A stretch of 64,000 nt of DNA, from assembly GCA_045628945.1 (NCBI GenBank), contig JAZQQG010000005.1:51072-115071 (forward strand). The letters run 5' to 3'. Both the position numbers and the translations under genes were made by a program. Numbering within the stretch: the stretch's first letter is position 1; the number at the start of each line of letters is the position of its first letter. The stretch comes from RGIG4034 sp045628945 (GTDB taxonomy: Bacteria; Bacillota; Clostridia; Lachnospirales; Lachnospiraceae). Below are positions 24,198 through 32,517 of this stretch, piece by piece. The notes under the pieces were generated by a model. That model saw only the letters and a list, made by a program, of their open reading frames with translations, ran no database searches and was not told the DNA's origin.

Positions 24198-25559
24198 TTA
24201 CTCCTTTTCCGCTCCACAGCTCAATAATAAAATCATTCGACACGCATCCTCCCCCGTAGGGTTTGGAACCTCCATCTCGGGATTCAATCCCCGCAGATAG
24301 GATGTATATTCACGAATCATATCCTCATATTCGGTGCTTTCCAAAAGATAATTTGCCACCACGATTACACTAATCTCACGAAGTGCGCCGATGGAATCAC
24401 GGTCTGCCACGCCAAAATAGTCTTTTCCATGGTGCTTCGTCGCATCCTGCGTCATTCGCAAAAGAGAATTCAGAATGTCGGTACACACATCGAAGACCGT
24501 GCTTTTTTTGCCCATGGTATAGGCAAGGCACCCTGCCAAAGCAAGATAATCCGTCTCCGGATTCACACCGCTTTCCATCAATGCAAGGGCTTTCTTCTCA
24601 TAGCCGTCCGCTCCGGTCAGATGATAGAGTTCTACCGCCGCAAACAGTGTGATGGAGGCCCGAATTGCCGCTTCCGACTTCGACGCTTCCTTGTAAAAAC
24701 TCTCCGCCTGCTTACGACAGCGCGTCGCGTAAGCGGAATCATATTTGTTGAAGATTCGCGCAAAGGCCGCTAAAACCCCGGCTCCAAGCATACAATCTAC
24801 GTTGGCCAATCCCGTATTCTGCTCCAGAAGCCAGTCTGTGACCACCATGCAGATATCCAGAATATCCGGCGCGTTGTTTCCGGCAAAGCGTTCGACGGTA
24901 TCATCCCCAAAAGCGCTGTCATGCAGAGTGTAGGCCTGTAAAAAGGCTACCATCTGCTCCCCGTAGGTCTGAAAAGCTCCCCCGGTATACTCCGATGCTT
25001 TCATCTGCTCAAACTCTGCAAGATACCGCTTCATGCAGTCTGCAAGAAGCCGCTCGCTTAAGTGTTCTTCAATCGTAAAGGGATTCGACCGGCCCAGATA
25101 ATCGGTCTCAATATAATAGGTTCCGGGCGTGTGAAGCACACTGAAGTCCCCGCAGACCAAGGTCTGGCCGCTTCCCGAATCGATATGCTCCGCACCCATA
25201 TTGCCATAGTATGCCACTTCTTTCGTCTCCGCATTGTAGACGGTAAACTTACCGGACAAGCCGGAGGTGGCGAAATAAACCCGCTTCGTATCCTGCGTGT
25301 CGTAGCCAACCACGGAGGTGTAGATGAAACACTTCGGATTCGGCACCGTATACTCAATGCTTCCTCCGTCCGGACAGACGGTCTTAAGCGCCTTCGGTAC
25401 ATGTGATTCTGTCTGTGCCGGCTTCGGGTTCTCCACCTGCCCGCAACCAACCAAAAGCAGGACCGTCGCCAAAAGCAGCGCCATCCCCCTTCGAAGATCA
25501 GGATGTCCGATTAAGGGCTTCTGTATGGAATTGTTGTTGTGAAATCCGAATCGATGCAA
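24198..25559 (-). CDS. GH9-like lipoprotein, probably non-catalytic
   Basis: Up to 453 residues. The start is uncertain: a TTG at 25559 gives a basic N-region and an ATG at 25484 gives a very short one. Either gives a hydrophobic stretch ending in LLVGCGQ, a lipobox, so the protein is lipid-anchored outside the cell. An Ig-like cellulase N-terminal domain (RVYFATSGLSGKFTVYN, TPGTYYIETDYLGRSNPF) is followed by a helical barrel in the style of glycoside hydrolase family 9. The catalytic aspartate pair and the C-terminal glutamate motif of GH9 are not visible and the domain is short, so activity is doubtful. It heads an operon with ddl and murF, which suggests a cell-envelope role. Confidence 0.75.
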   Translation of the reverse strand: MHRFGFHNNNSIQKPLIGHPDLRRGMALLLATVLLLVGCGQVENPKPAQTESHVPKALKTVCPDGGSIEYTVPNPKCFIYTSVVGYDTQDTKRVYFATSGLSGKFTVYNAETKEVAYYGNMGAEHIDSGSGQTLVCGDFSVLHTPGTYYIETDYLGRSNPFTIEEHLSERLLADCMKRYLAEFEQMKASEYTGGAFQTYGEQMVAFLQAYTLHDSAFGDDTVERFAGNNAPDILDICMVVTDWLLEQNTGLANVDCMLGAGVLAAFARIFNKYDSAYATRCRKQAESFYKEASKSEAAIRASITLFAAVELYHLTGADGYEKKALALMESGVNPETDYLALAGCLAYTMGKKSTVFDVCTDILNSLLRMTQDATKHHGKDYFGVADRDSIGALREISVIVVANYLLESTEYEDMIREYTSYLRGLNPEMEVPNPTGEDACRMILLLSCGAEKE

Positions 25560-25675
25560 TCCTATAGAACTTCCCTTCTTCGAATGTTCCGAAAACCTAT
25601 GATCTGTGCATAGTCACCGCACATTAACATACTGTTTCTATTTTACCACCCGAAGAAGGGTATGAAAAGAATAAT

Positions 25676-26830
25676 CTAGACAGGAGTACCACTTTTTGCA
25701 GTCAAATCAATCTGCTGAAGGGTACCGACGTTCCCGTTCTCATAGAGGAACAGTCCCGTTGAACGGACCTTGCCGACCAGGTCCTGATTGTAGAGAGAAA
25801 ACTCCGTATTCACGCGACTTAAGGCAAGGGCACCGACGCCGACTTCCTTCAGACGATACTGAATATCGTTGCCGTTCTCATCTTTTGCCCAGACGACGAG
25901 CTTATGAAATACCTCATCCGCCTCGTCAATCCAGCCGTTACCGTCCTCATCAAAGGCCGCCAGATCCTCGAAGCCGTCTCCGGACTTGGTGCCGAAGAGT
26001 TCACTTCCGTCATTAATGGTTCCGTCTCCGTTTCGGTCCAAAGCCAAAAATGCGGCACCGACTGTCGGCGCGGCAATCTCCTCTGCTTCCCCATCAGCAT
26101 CCAGATCAAAAAAGAAACTCTGCGCACCGATATTGCCTACGGTTCCGTCCAACTGAATGGTAAGCGGATCCACCAGATTCGCAGACTGACGAATCTCCTC
26201 CATCGTAAATTTCTCCGACATGGAGCGACTCATGCCGACCTGAAGCTGAATCGGGATTTTTCGTCCGTCGGCGGTTACGACATTGCCCATGGCCGAGAAG
26301 GAGGTATTTTCCGATTCTTCTACGGTTACCTGCGTCTGTCGAACCGTGGTAATCACCTGAAATACCTGATCGCCGATGCGGGATGGTGCCGGTGCATCCA
26401 CGCCCTCAAGCGTCTGCCCTGCGTTTTCTTTTGTCTCACACGCATTCTTCTCCTGAAGGCCGTCCGAATTCTTGCAGCCGTAGAAAATCATCATGAGGAA
26501 TTCGATGCATCTTCGGCGAATCTCCTCCAACAGGTCCGTAAATTCGCTTCGACACGACAATCCTGTTCTGGAGACGTCATTGGGGGAATAGTTTTGTCCA
26601 AGAATCGGTTCCTCGTCCTCCGACATGGCAAAGGAATCCAGCTGCTCGCGAAAAGAAAACTTCTTCCCGCTGCTTAGTGCATCCATTGCATTGCTGCCAA
26701 GATTGGTGACGGTTCCGTCCTGAGACCTGCTGAAAAGAGCAGAGGTGGTGCTCACAGAGATGGCCTGAGTACTTGTCTGTGAATATGTCCTGGCCGAGGA
26801 CAGATTCAGATTGGAGTTTTGAATATACAT
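25676..26830 (-). CDS. Protein with EF-hand-like calcium loops, possibly motility-linked
   Basis: 384 residues from the ATG at 26830 (AAGGAGG upstream). The N-terminal 70 residues are Ser/Thr-rich, and a Cys-containing helical segment lies near the middle. In the second half three Asp-rich loops resemble calcium sites: DLDADGEAEE, DRNGDGTINDGSELFG and DEDGNGWIDEADE, followed by VVWAKDENGN. Such proteins occur next to large surface or flagellar genes in bacteria, but no function is established. No signal peptide is present. A sigma-28-type minus 10 (exact GCCGATAA) lies about 70 bases upstream. It is not a dockerin, since the paired 24-residue repeats are missing. Confidence 0.7.
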   Translation of the reverse strand: MYIQNSNLNLSSARTYSQTSTQAISVSTTSALFSRSQDGTVTNLGSNAMDALSSGKKFSFREQLDSFAMSEDEEPILGQNYSPNDVSRTGLSCRSEFTDLLEEIRRRCIEFLMMIFYGCKNSDGLQEKNACETKENAGQTLEGVDAPAPSRIGDQVFQVITTVRQTQVTVEESENTSFSAMGNVVTADGRKIPIQLQVGMSRSMSEKFTMEEIRQSANLVDPLTIQLDGTVGNIGAQSFFFDLDADGEAEEIAAPTVGAAFLALDRNGDGTINDGSELFGTKSGDGFEDLAAFDEDGNGWIDEADEVFHKLVVWAKDENGNDIQYRLKEVGVGALALSRVNTEFSLYNQDLVGKVRSTGLFLYENGNVGTLQQIDLTAKSGTPV

Positions 26831-26898
26831 CCGTACCTCCTTTTCCTTAGCGGTACTTCCGTGTATCCGACTTGTTTTTTTGTATCCTTGCAAGATGA

Positions 26899-26925
26899 TT
26901 ATCGGCAAAAAAATACCTCCCGTTA
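26899..26925 (-). promoter_or_regulatory. Sigma-28-like promoter for the EF-hand-like protein
   Basis: On the minus strand TAACGGGA (26918-26925) is followed after exactly 11 bases by GCCGATAA (26899-26906), an exact match to the flagellar minus 10. The minus 35 core is TAAC instead of TAAA and overlaps the aconitase terminator. Confidence 0.5.
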
Positions 26926-26940
26926 GCCTCGGGAGGTATT
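26912..26940 (-). terminator. Terminator of the aconitase gene
   Basis: AATACCTCCCG pairs perfectly with CGGGAGGTATT; in the minus direction it is followed by a run of T. It lies 40 bases after the aconitase stop. Confidence 0.85.
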
Positions 26941-26979
26941 CTTAAGAAATATACTTTTTTACGATAAAATCATGACGAA

Positions 26980-29289
26980 TTAGTTCACACGATTGTAGTT
27001 GATCAGGCATCCCTTCAGGATAATCTGACGCTCCTCATCGGTTAACTCTCCTAAGGTCATGGTGAAAGGAACAGGCTCCTCTTCCGGACGAATTACGTAT
27101 GCGGTAATCTTGTCCCACTTCTCCTCAACCGCCTTACGAATCTCGGGAACGAAAAGGTAGTCCAGATTCTTGAAAGGCAGATCGCCCTGAGGAATGAGGA
27201 AAGGAAGCATACCCCAGTTAATCAGGTTCGAACGATATCTCTTGGTTGCATATTCGTTGGCAATGTTGGCCCAACCGCCCAAAACCTTCTGGCAGGAGGC
27301 TGCCTGCTCACGCGCAGAACCATCACCGGGCTTCACAGCAAAGATCGTGCTACCGATGCCGAAGGTGTTCGGATTGATGCCGTCGAAATGGCTCTTAATG
27401 CAATCCATAATCGGCTTAATCTCAGGAAGGACACTGCAAGGACAAGCCTCACCGCCATTAGCCTTCTGTACACGAATCTCTTCTGCTGCACGCACTTCCT
27501 TGGCACGACCTACGTACTGAGGATCCTTACGGGATAAGGTAAACTCAGCAAGTCCCAGAGGATTGGAACGATAGGAGGAGGTCTCGCCGGAAGGAATCAG
27601 CTCATCGGTAGTGGTAACGGGATCGTGAATCTCGGATACAACCTTCAGAACCAGATTGTCGGTTAATGCACTCATTGCGGGCCAGTCCTTAATATTCGGA
27701 CCAAACTTCACTTCAACGGAAGGATCCGCAACACCATGGGAATCGAATACACGGTTCTCATAGATGGACTTATCAAAATGATACTTGTAGTAGCCAATCT
27801 TCTCAGGCACTTCGGTCGCTGCCGTTAAGTAACCCTTGTTGGCTGCGGTAGCTGCGATGGAACGGGCATCCATCAAGGCTACGGAAGCAATCTGACCGCT
27901 CTGCAGCTTAGAGCCCTCGCGGTTCGGGAAGTTTCTGGTGGAGTGACGGATACTGAATGCATTGTTTGCAGGAGTATCTCCGGCACCGAAGCAAGGACCA
28001 CAGAAAGCGGTCTTCACAATCGCACCGGTCTGAATCAAATCAGCCAGCTTACCGTTACGTGCAAGTTCCATATAGATCGGCGTAGATGCGGGATATACGC
28101 TTAAGGTGAATTCATCGGAGCCGATGAAGGAGCCCTTCATGATATCTGCCGCAGCACAAATATTCTCAAAACCACCGCCGGCACAGCCTGCGATAATTCC
28201 CTGCTCTACGTAGAACTTACCGTTACGAATCTTATCGGTAAGCTTGTAATCTACCGCACCATCTAAGCTAACCAGTGCCTTCTTCTCGCAATCATGGAGG
28301 ATATCCTCAAGGTTTGCATTCAACTCATCAATGGTATAAGCATTGCTGGGATGGAACGGCATTGCAATCATAGGGCGAATCTGAGAAAGATCTACGGTAA
28401 GCATTGCATCGTAGTAAGCAACCTGTCCGGGATTCAGTTCCTTATAATCCTCGGAACGTCCATGGATGGAATAGAATTCCTCAATCTTATCATCGGTACG
28501 CCAAATGGAGCTTAAGCAGGTTGTCTCCGTGGTCATTACGTCCACACCGATACGGAAGTCTGCGCTTAAGTTCGATACACCGGGACCTACGAACTCCATT
28601 ACAGAGTTCTTAACAAAACCGTTGGCAAAGGTAGCCTTGATCAGAGCAAGGGCAACGTCCTGAGGACCGACTCCGCGCATGGGCTCACCGGTCATATAGA
28701 TACCGACAACCTTAGGCATATTGATATCATAAGTCTGATTTAACAACTGCTTTACAAGCTCGGGACCACCTTCGCCCATTGCCATGGTACCAAGCGCACC
28801 GTAACGGGTATGGGAGTCAGATCCCAGAATCATTCTTCCGCCGCCTGCAAGCATTTCTCTTGCAAACTGGTGAATAACCGCCTGATGAGGGGGTACATAC
28901 ACACCGCCATACTTCTTGGCGCAGGTAAGACCATACATATGGTCATCCTCATTAATGGTACCGCCTACCGCACACAGAGAGTTGTGGCAGTTCGTTAATA
29001 CGTAAGGCATGGGGAACTTCTGCAGTCCCGATGCTCTTGCGGTCTGAATAATTCCTACGAAAGTAATATCATGGGAAGTCAACTTATCGAAACGAATCTT
29101 TAACTTCTCCATGTTGTCGGAAGTATTGTGCGCCTCTAAGATGCTGTAAGCGATGGTATTCTTCTTTGCCGCAGCCTTATCGGTCTCCACTCCCGTCATA
29201 TTCTTGACTTCTGCTAATGCACGATCACTATCTGCAACGATTGCTTCCCCGTTAACCAGATACTGTCCGCCTTCCAAAAGATTGATCAT
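26980..29289 (-). CDS. Aconitate hydratase-family enzyme
   Basis: 769 residues, a single-chain aconitase-superfamily protein. SDSHTRYGALGTMAMGEGG is the family signature. The iron-sulfur ligands appear as Cys in IIAGCAGGGFEN and two in AFCGPCFGAGD; NAFSIRHSTRNFPNREG is the active-site loop before the swivel domain. The C-terminal domain has SSYRSNPLG and KRYRSNLINWGMLPF. The likely reaction is citrate to isocitrate via cis-aconitate, but a 2-methylisocitrate or other hydro-lyase role is possible. AGGAGG precedes the start. It is monocistronic, with a clear promoter and terminator. Confidence 0.88.
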   Translation of the reverse strand: MINLLEGGQYLVNGEAIVADSDRALAEVKNMTGVETDKAAAKKNTIAYSILEAHNTSDNMEKLKIRFDKLTSHDITFVGIIQTARASGLQKFPMPYVLTNCHNSLCAVGGTINEDDHMYGLTCAKKYGGVYVPPHQAVIHQFAREMLAGGGRMILGSDSHTRYGALGTMAMGEGGPELVKQLLNQTYDINMPKVVGIYMTGEPMRGVGPQDVALALIKATFANGFVKNSVMEFVGPGVSNLSADFRIGVDVMTTETTCLSSIWRTDDKIEEFYSIHGRSEDYKELNPGQVAYYDAMLTVDLSQIRPMIAMPFHPSNAYTIDELNANLEDILHDCEKKALVSLDGAVDYKLTDKIRNGKFYVEQGIIAGCAGGGFENICAAADIMKGSFIGSDEFTLSVYPASTPIYMELARNGKLADLIQTGAIVKTAFCGPCFGAGDTPANNAFSIRHSTRNFPNREGSKLQSGQIASVALMDARSIAATAANKGYLTAATEVPEKIGYYKYHFDKSIYENRVFDSHGVADPSVEVKFGPNIKDWPAMSALTDNLVLKVVSEIHDPVTTTDELIPSGETSSYRSNPLGLAEFTLSRKDPQYVGRAKEVRAAEEIRVQKANGGEACPCSVLPEIKPIMDCIKSHFDGINPNTFGIGSTIFAVKPGDGSAREQAASCQKVLGGWANIANEYATKRYRSNLINWGMLPFLIPQGDLPFKNLDYLFVPEIRKAVEEKWDKITAYVIRPEEEPVPFTMTLGELTDEERQIILKGCLINYNRVN

Positions 29290-29341
29290 ATAAGCCTCCT
29301 GTAGGTGAATTTATTTCAGTTTTCCCCCATATTTACATACG

Positions 29342-29370
29342 ATTATAAGGCAAACCCTATTGGAACGCAA
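29342..29370 (-). promoter_or_regulatory. Sigma-A promoter of the aconitase gene
   Basis: On the minus strand TTGCGT (29365-29370) and a perfect TATAAT (29342-29347) are 17 bases apart, with a leader of about 45 bases. Confidence 0.65.
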
Positions 29371-29463
29371 TAAAAACCATAGCCTACTTCTCTAATTCAG
29401 CAAAGCGTTTTTTCTGCATTTCCTTTTTGAAATCTTCCAAGTAGCAATATAAATATAGAACTC

Positions 29464-30786
29464 CTATTTCAGATAACTCACAACCAACTCCGACAGTTTG
29501 ATTGCTCCCACATCCCCGAGGTGGTCCATATCATTAAAATCCCCGGATACAAACAGTTCTGAATCATACAAATCTACGATTTCGACCTGATTCCGATAGG
29601 GACGAAATACCTCATAGAAAATCTCCCGAAATTCTTCTAACATCCTATTGCGATAGAATTCCGTTACCGGTGGCACAACCCAGAGAATTCTTATCGACCT
29701 GTCACTGCATTCGGAAATCAGTTGCTCAAGGCATTCGATATTCTCTTGCTTGGTGATCGGCCGGTTAATCACTCGATTATGAAGTGCCGCCCTTTGCTCT
29801 GCTGCCTCTCGTTGTTCCTCATCAGACAGTTCCCTCCAAGTCTTTTTGGTATCTGCCCAAAGTTTGGAGGCATGCTTAACTCTGCGCTTATAATCGTTGA
29901 AATAACTGCCACCCGATAGTTCTTCAAAAAAACAGTCCACGAACCTCTTAAGATCGTAGGTTTCAATCTCCGGAAGGCTTCCGTCGTCCTCAGAAAGGCT
30001 GACGCAATGGTGATAATCCTTGAACAGCGGATAATACACTCGACTGATTCTGGCTAATTCTGTTGGATTTTTCGTTCTCGACAAATCACTAAACAGAGAA
30101 TAGTATGCACCGCAGATTACCAGATTCTCTATGTGGTCATTCTGCTGCAAAATTGCATCAAAGCACTTTTTCGAATAATACCAATCCTGAGACATCAGGG
30201 AGCAATTAATCCCTTTAATTTTTCCACCGCTCACTTGTTCCATCACACAGGAATCTATGCCAAACAATCCATAAGAGGAGCCAACGATGACCGTATTCAC
30301 GTTTTGATCCCTGCCAGCCCGTCTCAGACAGGACTCTAAATATAGCAGGTCATAGTGCGATGAAAAATAGCTTTGAATGGTATCCACCCACGGTATAACA
30401 CTCTCAGTCGAATTCGCGCCAAATGCCGATAGGATTTTCCCCATTTTCTCCGTTCCGATCATATATCGAAGTGGGAATAAAGCATCATAGGGTACAACCT
30501 CCTTAAACCGCTTATGGTATACGCCCACAACCTCGGCCTTCGGATAGTTTGTCTCAATTTCTTTAAGGATGGACTTGTACGCGGAACTTGCAATAACAAT
30601 CTTAGTGTCCTTCCCATCTCCAAGACTGTTCTTAGAAAAAACCGGTACGAGATGACCGTCTATGTCAATCTCCCTTTCCTCTCCTTCCGCCAACAATCCA
30701 TCGATAAAAAAGAGCGAATCCAAAGATGTTTTTTTCAATAATTGATATGTACGCAGACCCGAGTCTGACGTTCCCCAAACATACAT
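29464..30786 (-). CDS. SGNH-hydrolase-like protein with N-terminal Rossmann-type domain
   Basis: 440 residues from the ATG at 30786, which has GGAGG at the right distance; the ATG two codons earlier is too close. Residues 1-90 look like a small nucleotide-binding fold (MYVWGTSDSGLRTYQLL, then VFFIDG-like spacing). The middle part has VIVGSSYGLFGID, the nucleophile block of SGNH/GDSL enzymes, and the C-terminus has DMDHLGDVGA, which fits the Asp-x-x-His block. Such proteins often add or remove O-acetyl groups on surface glycans. It lies just beyond the fliD terminator at the edge of the glycan island. The upstream AT-rich spacer contains a weak sigma-28-like match (TAAT-N16-TTCGATAT). Confidence 0.65.
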   Translation of the reverse strand: MYVWGTSDSGLRTYQLLKKTSLDSLFFIDGLLAEGEEREIDIDGHLVPVFSKNSLGDGKDTKIVIASSAYKSILKEIETNYPKAEVVGVYHKRFKEVVPYDALFPLRYMIGTEKMGKILSAFGANSTESVIPWVDTIQSYFSSHYDLLYLESCLRRAGRDQNVNTVIVGSSYGLFGIDSCVMEQVSGGKIKGINCSLMSQDWYYSKKCFDAILQQNDHIENLVICGAYYSLFSDLSRTKNPTELARISRVYYPLFKDYHHCVSLSEDDGSLPEIETYDLKRFVDCFFEELSGGSYFNDYKRRVKHASKLWADTKKTWRELSDEEQREAAEQRAALHNRVINRPITKQENIECLEQLISECSDRSIRILWVVPPVTEFYRNRMLEEFREIFYEVFRPYRNQVEIVDLYDSELFVSGDFNDMDHLGDVGAIKLSELVVSYLK

Positions 30787-30897
30787 CCTCATTCCTCCGA
30801 AAGTCCCCTCTTACAAAGCTCTTTTTCAAAAACAAATATATATTATATATCGAAAACATCTTGACATTTTATTAGACCAAATCCACAACCAACAAAA

Positions 30898-30923
30898 AAA
30901 GCAGAGCCGTTACGCTCTGCTTT
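30898..30923 (-). terminator. Terminator of fliD-like gene
   Basis: AAAGCAGAGC pairs perfectly with GCTCTGCTTT around a 6-base loop; in the minus direction a T-run follows. It lies 33 bases after the fliD-like stop. Confidence 0.85.
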
Positions 30924-30956
30924 CTCATACGAAATTCATATAAACGGTCTGATTCA

Positions 30957-32258
30957 TTAACAATAGGAATTAAACATCATTCCGCTGTAAGCACTGGTTG
31001 CGTAGGGTGCCACGAAATTGTGTCCCGGATTCTTGTAGGCAACCACGGTCTTCGCCACGTAGTTCATCGGGTTTAACGATACCTGATTACTCTTACGAAG
31101 CAGGGAATTGGTGAAGTTCTTCACCGGGGCAAGCAGATCACTTGCCTCTTCGGAGTTCGCCGCATCATCCAATTTCTTCTCATCTACAGAAATACTGCCG
31201 TCCTCGCCAATCTCAAGGCCAAGTCTTGCGAGACCCTCGTTATAGTAGCGGCCGATTCGATTCATCTCGCCGACCAACTTATTGCCGTTCGACTGCTTCT
31301 CCAGATATTCGTTCGCCGTTTTCATGAAATCATTATAGCTTCCCACCAGCTGAACGATGTTCTCTTTTAACGATTCCGTGTCGGTCTTGGTACCGATGGT
31401 AGCGGTCATACCCTCTTCGGGAGAGACACCTGTCAGATTGATTTCATAGGTCTTCTCAACGGTAAAATGATTCGACAGCGAAGTCTTCTCATTGCCGTTA
31501 ATCAAAAACTGTGCATTCTCTGCAGGTCTCGTAATCTCACGAAGTCCCAGATAATCTACCATTCCGGAATTCTTACTGGTCTTCTCATCCGAGATGTCAA
31601 AAAGAGAACTCTTATTCTCCGGGAGTCCGGTAAGGTTCGACTTCACACGAAGAGCGGAATTGCCTTCATCGTCATCAACCACATCAACTTCCAGGGAGAT
31701 ATTGGAATTATTAATCAGGTTTGCCAGTTTCTTCTGTAACTGGAGATTCGTCTCATTCTCCTTCACATTGAACTGGAACTCATAGTTCATGTCATTCACA
31801 TGGACATCAAAGGAATAGGTGTCCGCAGGTCTTCCCACCACCTCATTGGAAGGAAGGAAGTTGCCCAGATTAATCTGGGGCTTTGCCAGATTTCGTACTT
31901 CAATCTCAAAGGTAGGCGCATCCTCTTTTGTCTCACCGACAAAGCCTGCCGTCGCGATATTCTCATTACTGGAAAATGCCTTCTTCTTGGAGAGCAGTTC
32001 CTCCTCATTCAAGCCGCCGAGGGACGCAATCGTATTGCGCAGATCACGAGCATTCTCCTTAATCCCAACCGCATACTGCTGGGATTCCTTGCTCGTATCC
32101 GTGATGAACAGAGGAGCTTCTTTATTCTGCTTGACAATGGAATTGTAGATGCTTCGCAATTCGCTCTTCTTATGGGTATCATACTTACCGGTACCCCTAG
32201 GCGCGTACGAAGTCAGATAGTGATTATAGACGTTCGTAAGAACAGCTGTATCTGCCAT
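30957..32258 (-). CDS. fliD: FliD-like flagellar cap / hook-associated protein 2
   Basis: 433 residues. FliD caps the growing flagellar filament and folds exported flagellin. The N-terminal helix and coil, the beta-rich middle (EIEVRNLAKPQINLG, NYEFQFNVKENETNLQLQ) and the C-terminal SLKENIVQLVGSYNDFMKTANEYL fit FliD. The last residues (AYSGMMFNSYC) look like the short tail of Lachnospiraceae FliD-like proteins. It lacks part of the usual length, so a FliD2-type paralogue is possible. AAGGAGG precedes the ATG. It is separated by a terminator from the glycan genes to its right. Confidence 0.78.
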   Translation of the reverse strand: MADTAVLTNVYNHYLTSYAPRGTGKYDTHKKSELRSIYNSIVKQNKEAPLFITDTSKESQQYAVGIKENARDLRNTIASLGGLNEEELLSKKKAFSSNENIATAGFVGETKEDAPTFEIEVRNLAKPQINLGNFLPSNEVVGRPADTYSFDVHVNDMNYEFQFNVKENETNLQLQKKLANLINNSNISLEVDVVDDDEGNSALRVKSNLTGLPENKSSLFDISDEKTSKNSGMVDYLGLREITRPAENAQFLINGNEKTSLSNHFTVEKTYEINLTGVSPEEGMTATIGTKTDTESLKENIVQLVGSYNDFMKTANEYLEKQSNGNKLVGEMNRIGRYYNEGLARLGLEIGEDGSISVDEKKLDDAANSEEASDLLAPVKNFTNSLLRKSNQVSLNPMNYVAKTVVAYKNPGHNFVAPYATSAYSGMMFNSYC

Positions 32259-32306
32259 GCTATGCCCCTCCTTTCATCCTTGAATACATATAGGTGACTT
32301 GCGTCA

Positions 32307-32327
32307 TCGAGAAATCCGTTTTCTCGA
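32307..32327 (-). other. Hairpin in the fliD-like leader
   Basis: TCGAGAAA and TTTCTCGA form an 8-base perfect stem in the 5' leader, without a T-run. It may stabilise the message or hold a regulatory fold. Confidence 0.4.
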
Positions 32328-32370
32328 AAATAGATCCTATATGGGCATAATATCCTACTTTTATGCTTTT

Positions 32371-32399
32371 ATCATAGCACAGCGTTCTTGCAAACTCAA
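32371..32399 (-). promoter_or_regulatory. Sigma-A promoter for the fliD-like gene
   Basis: On the minus strand TTGAGT (32394-32399) and TATGAT (32371-32376) are 17 bases apart. A possible sigma-28 match further downstream (GCCCATAT at 32339-32346, TAAA only 13 bases away) is too poorly spaced to claim. Confidence 0.5.
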
Positions 32400-32474
32400 G
32401 ATGGGCACGACATCATTTTCGCCGAAAAAATCACAAAAATGATGCGGCAGAATAGCTAAAATAGCACAAAAAAC

Positions 32475-32498
32475 GGCACTTCCCGCAAGGAAAGTGCC
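32475..32498 (-). terminator. Terminator at the end of the glycan gene run
   Basis: GGCACTT pairs with AAGTGCC, extended by CC/GG in the stem; in the minus direction it is followed by GTTTTTTG. It lies 20 bases after the neuA-HAD gene. Confidence 0.8.
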
Positions 32499-32517
32499 AA
32501 AATCCCGTTTTCATTCG

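Noticed and set aside
25945..26130. Dockerin domain in the EF-hand-like protein
   Set aside because: The Asp-rich loops lack the paired 24-residue dockerin repeats, and there is no signal peptide or cellulosome neighbour.
25904..26677. Open frame antisense to the EF-hand-like gene (257 codons)
   Set aside because: Cysteine- and arginine-rich random composition and no ribosome binding site.
32339..32363. Possible sigma-28 promoter for the fliD-like gene (TAAA, GCCCATAT)
   Set aside because: Spacing is only 13 bases and the minus 10 has mismatches; the sigma-A site at 32371 is better.
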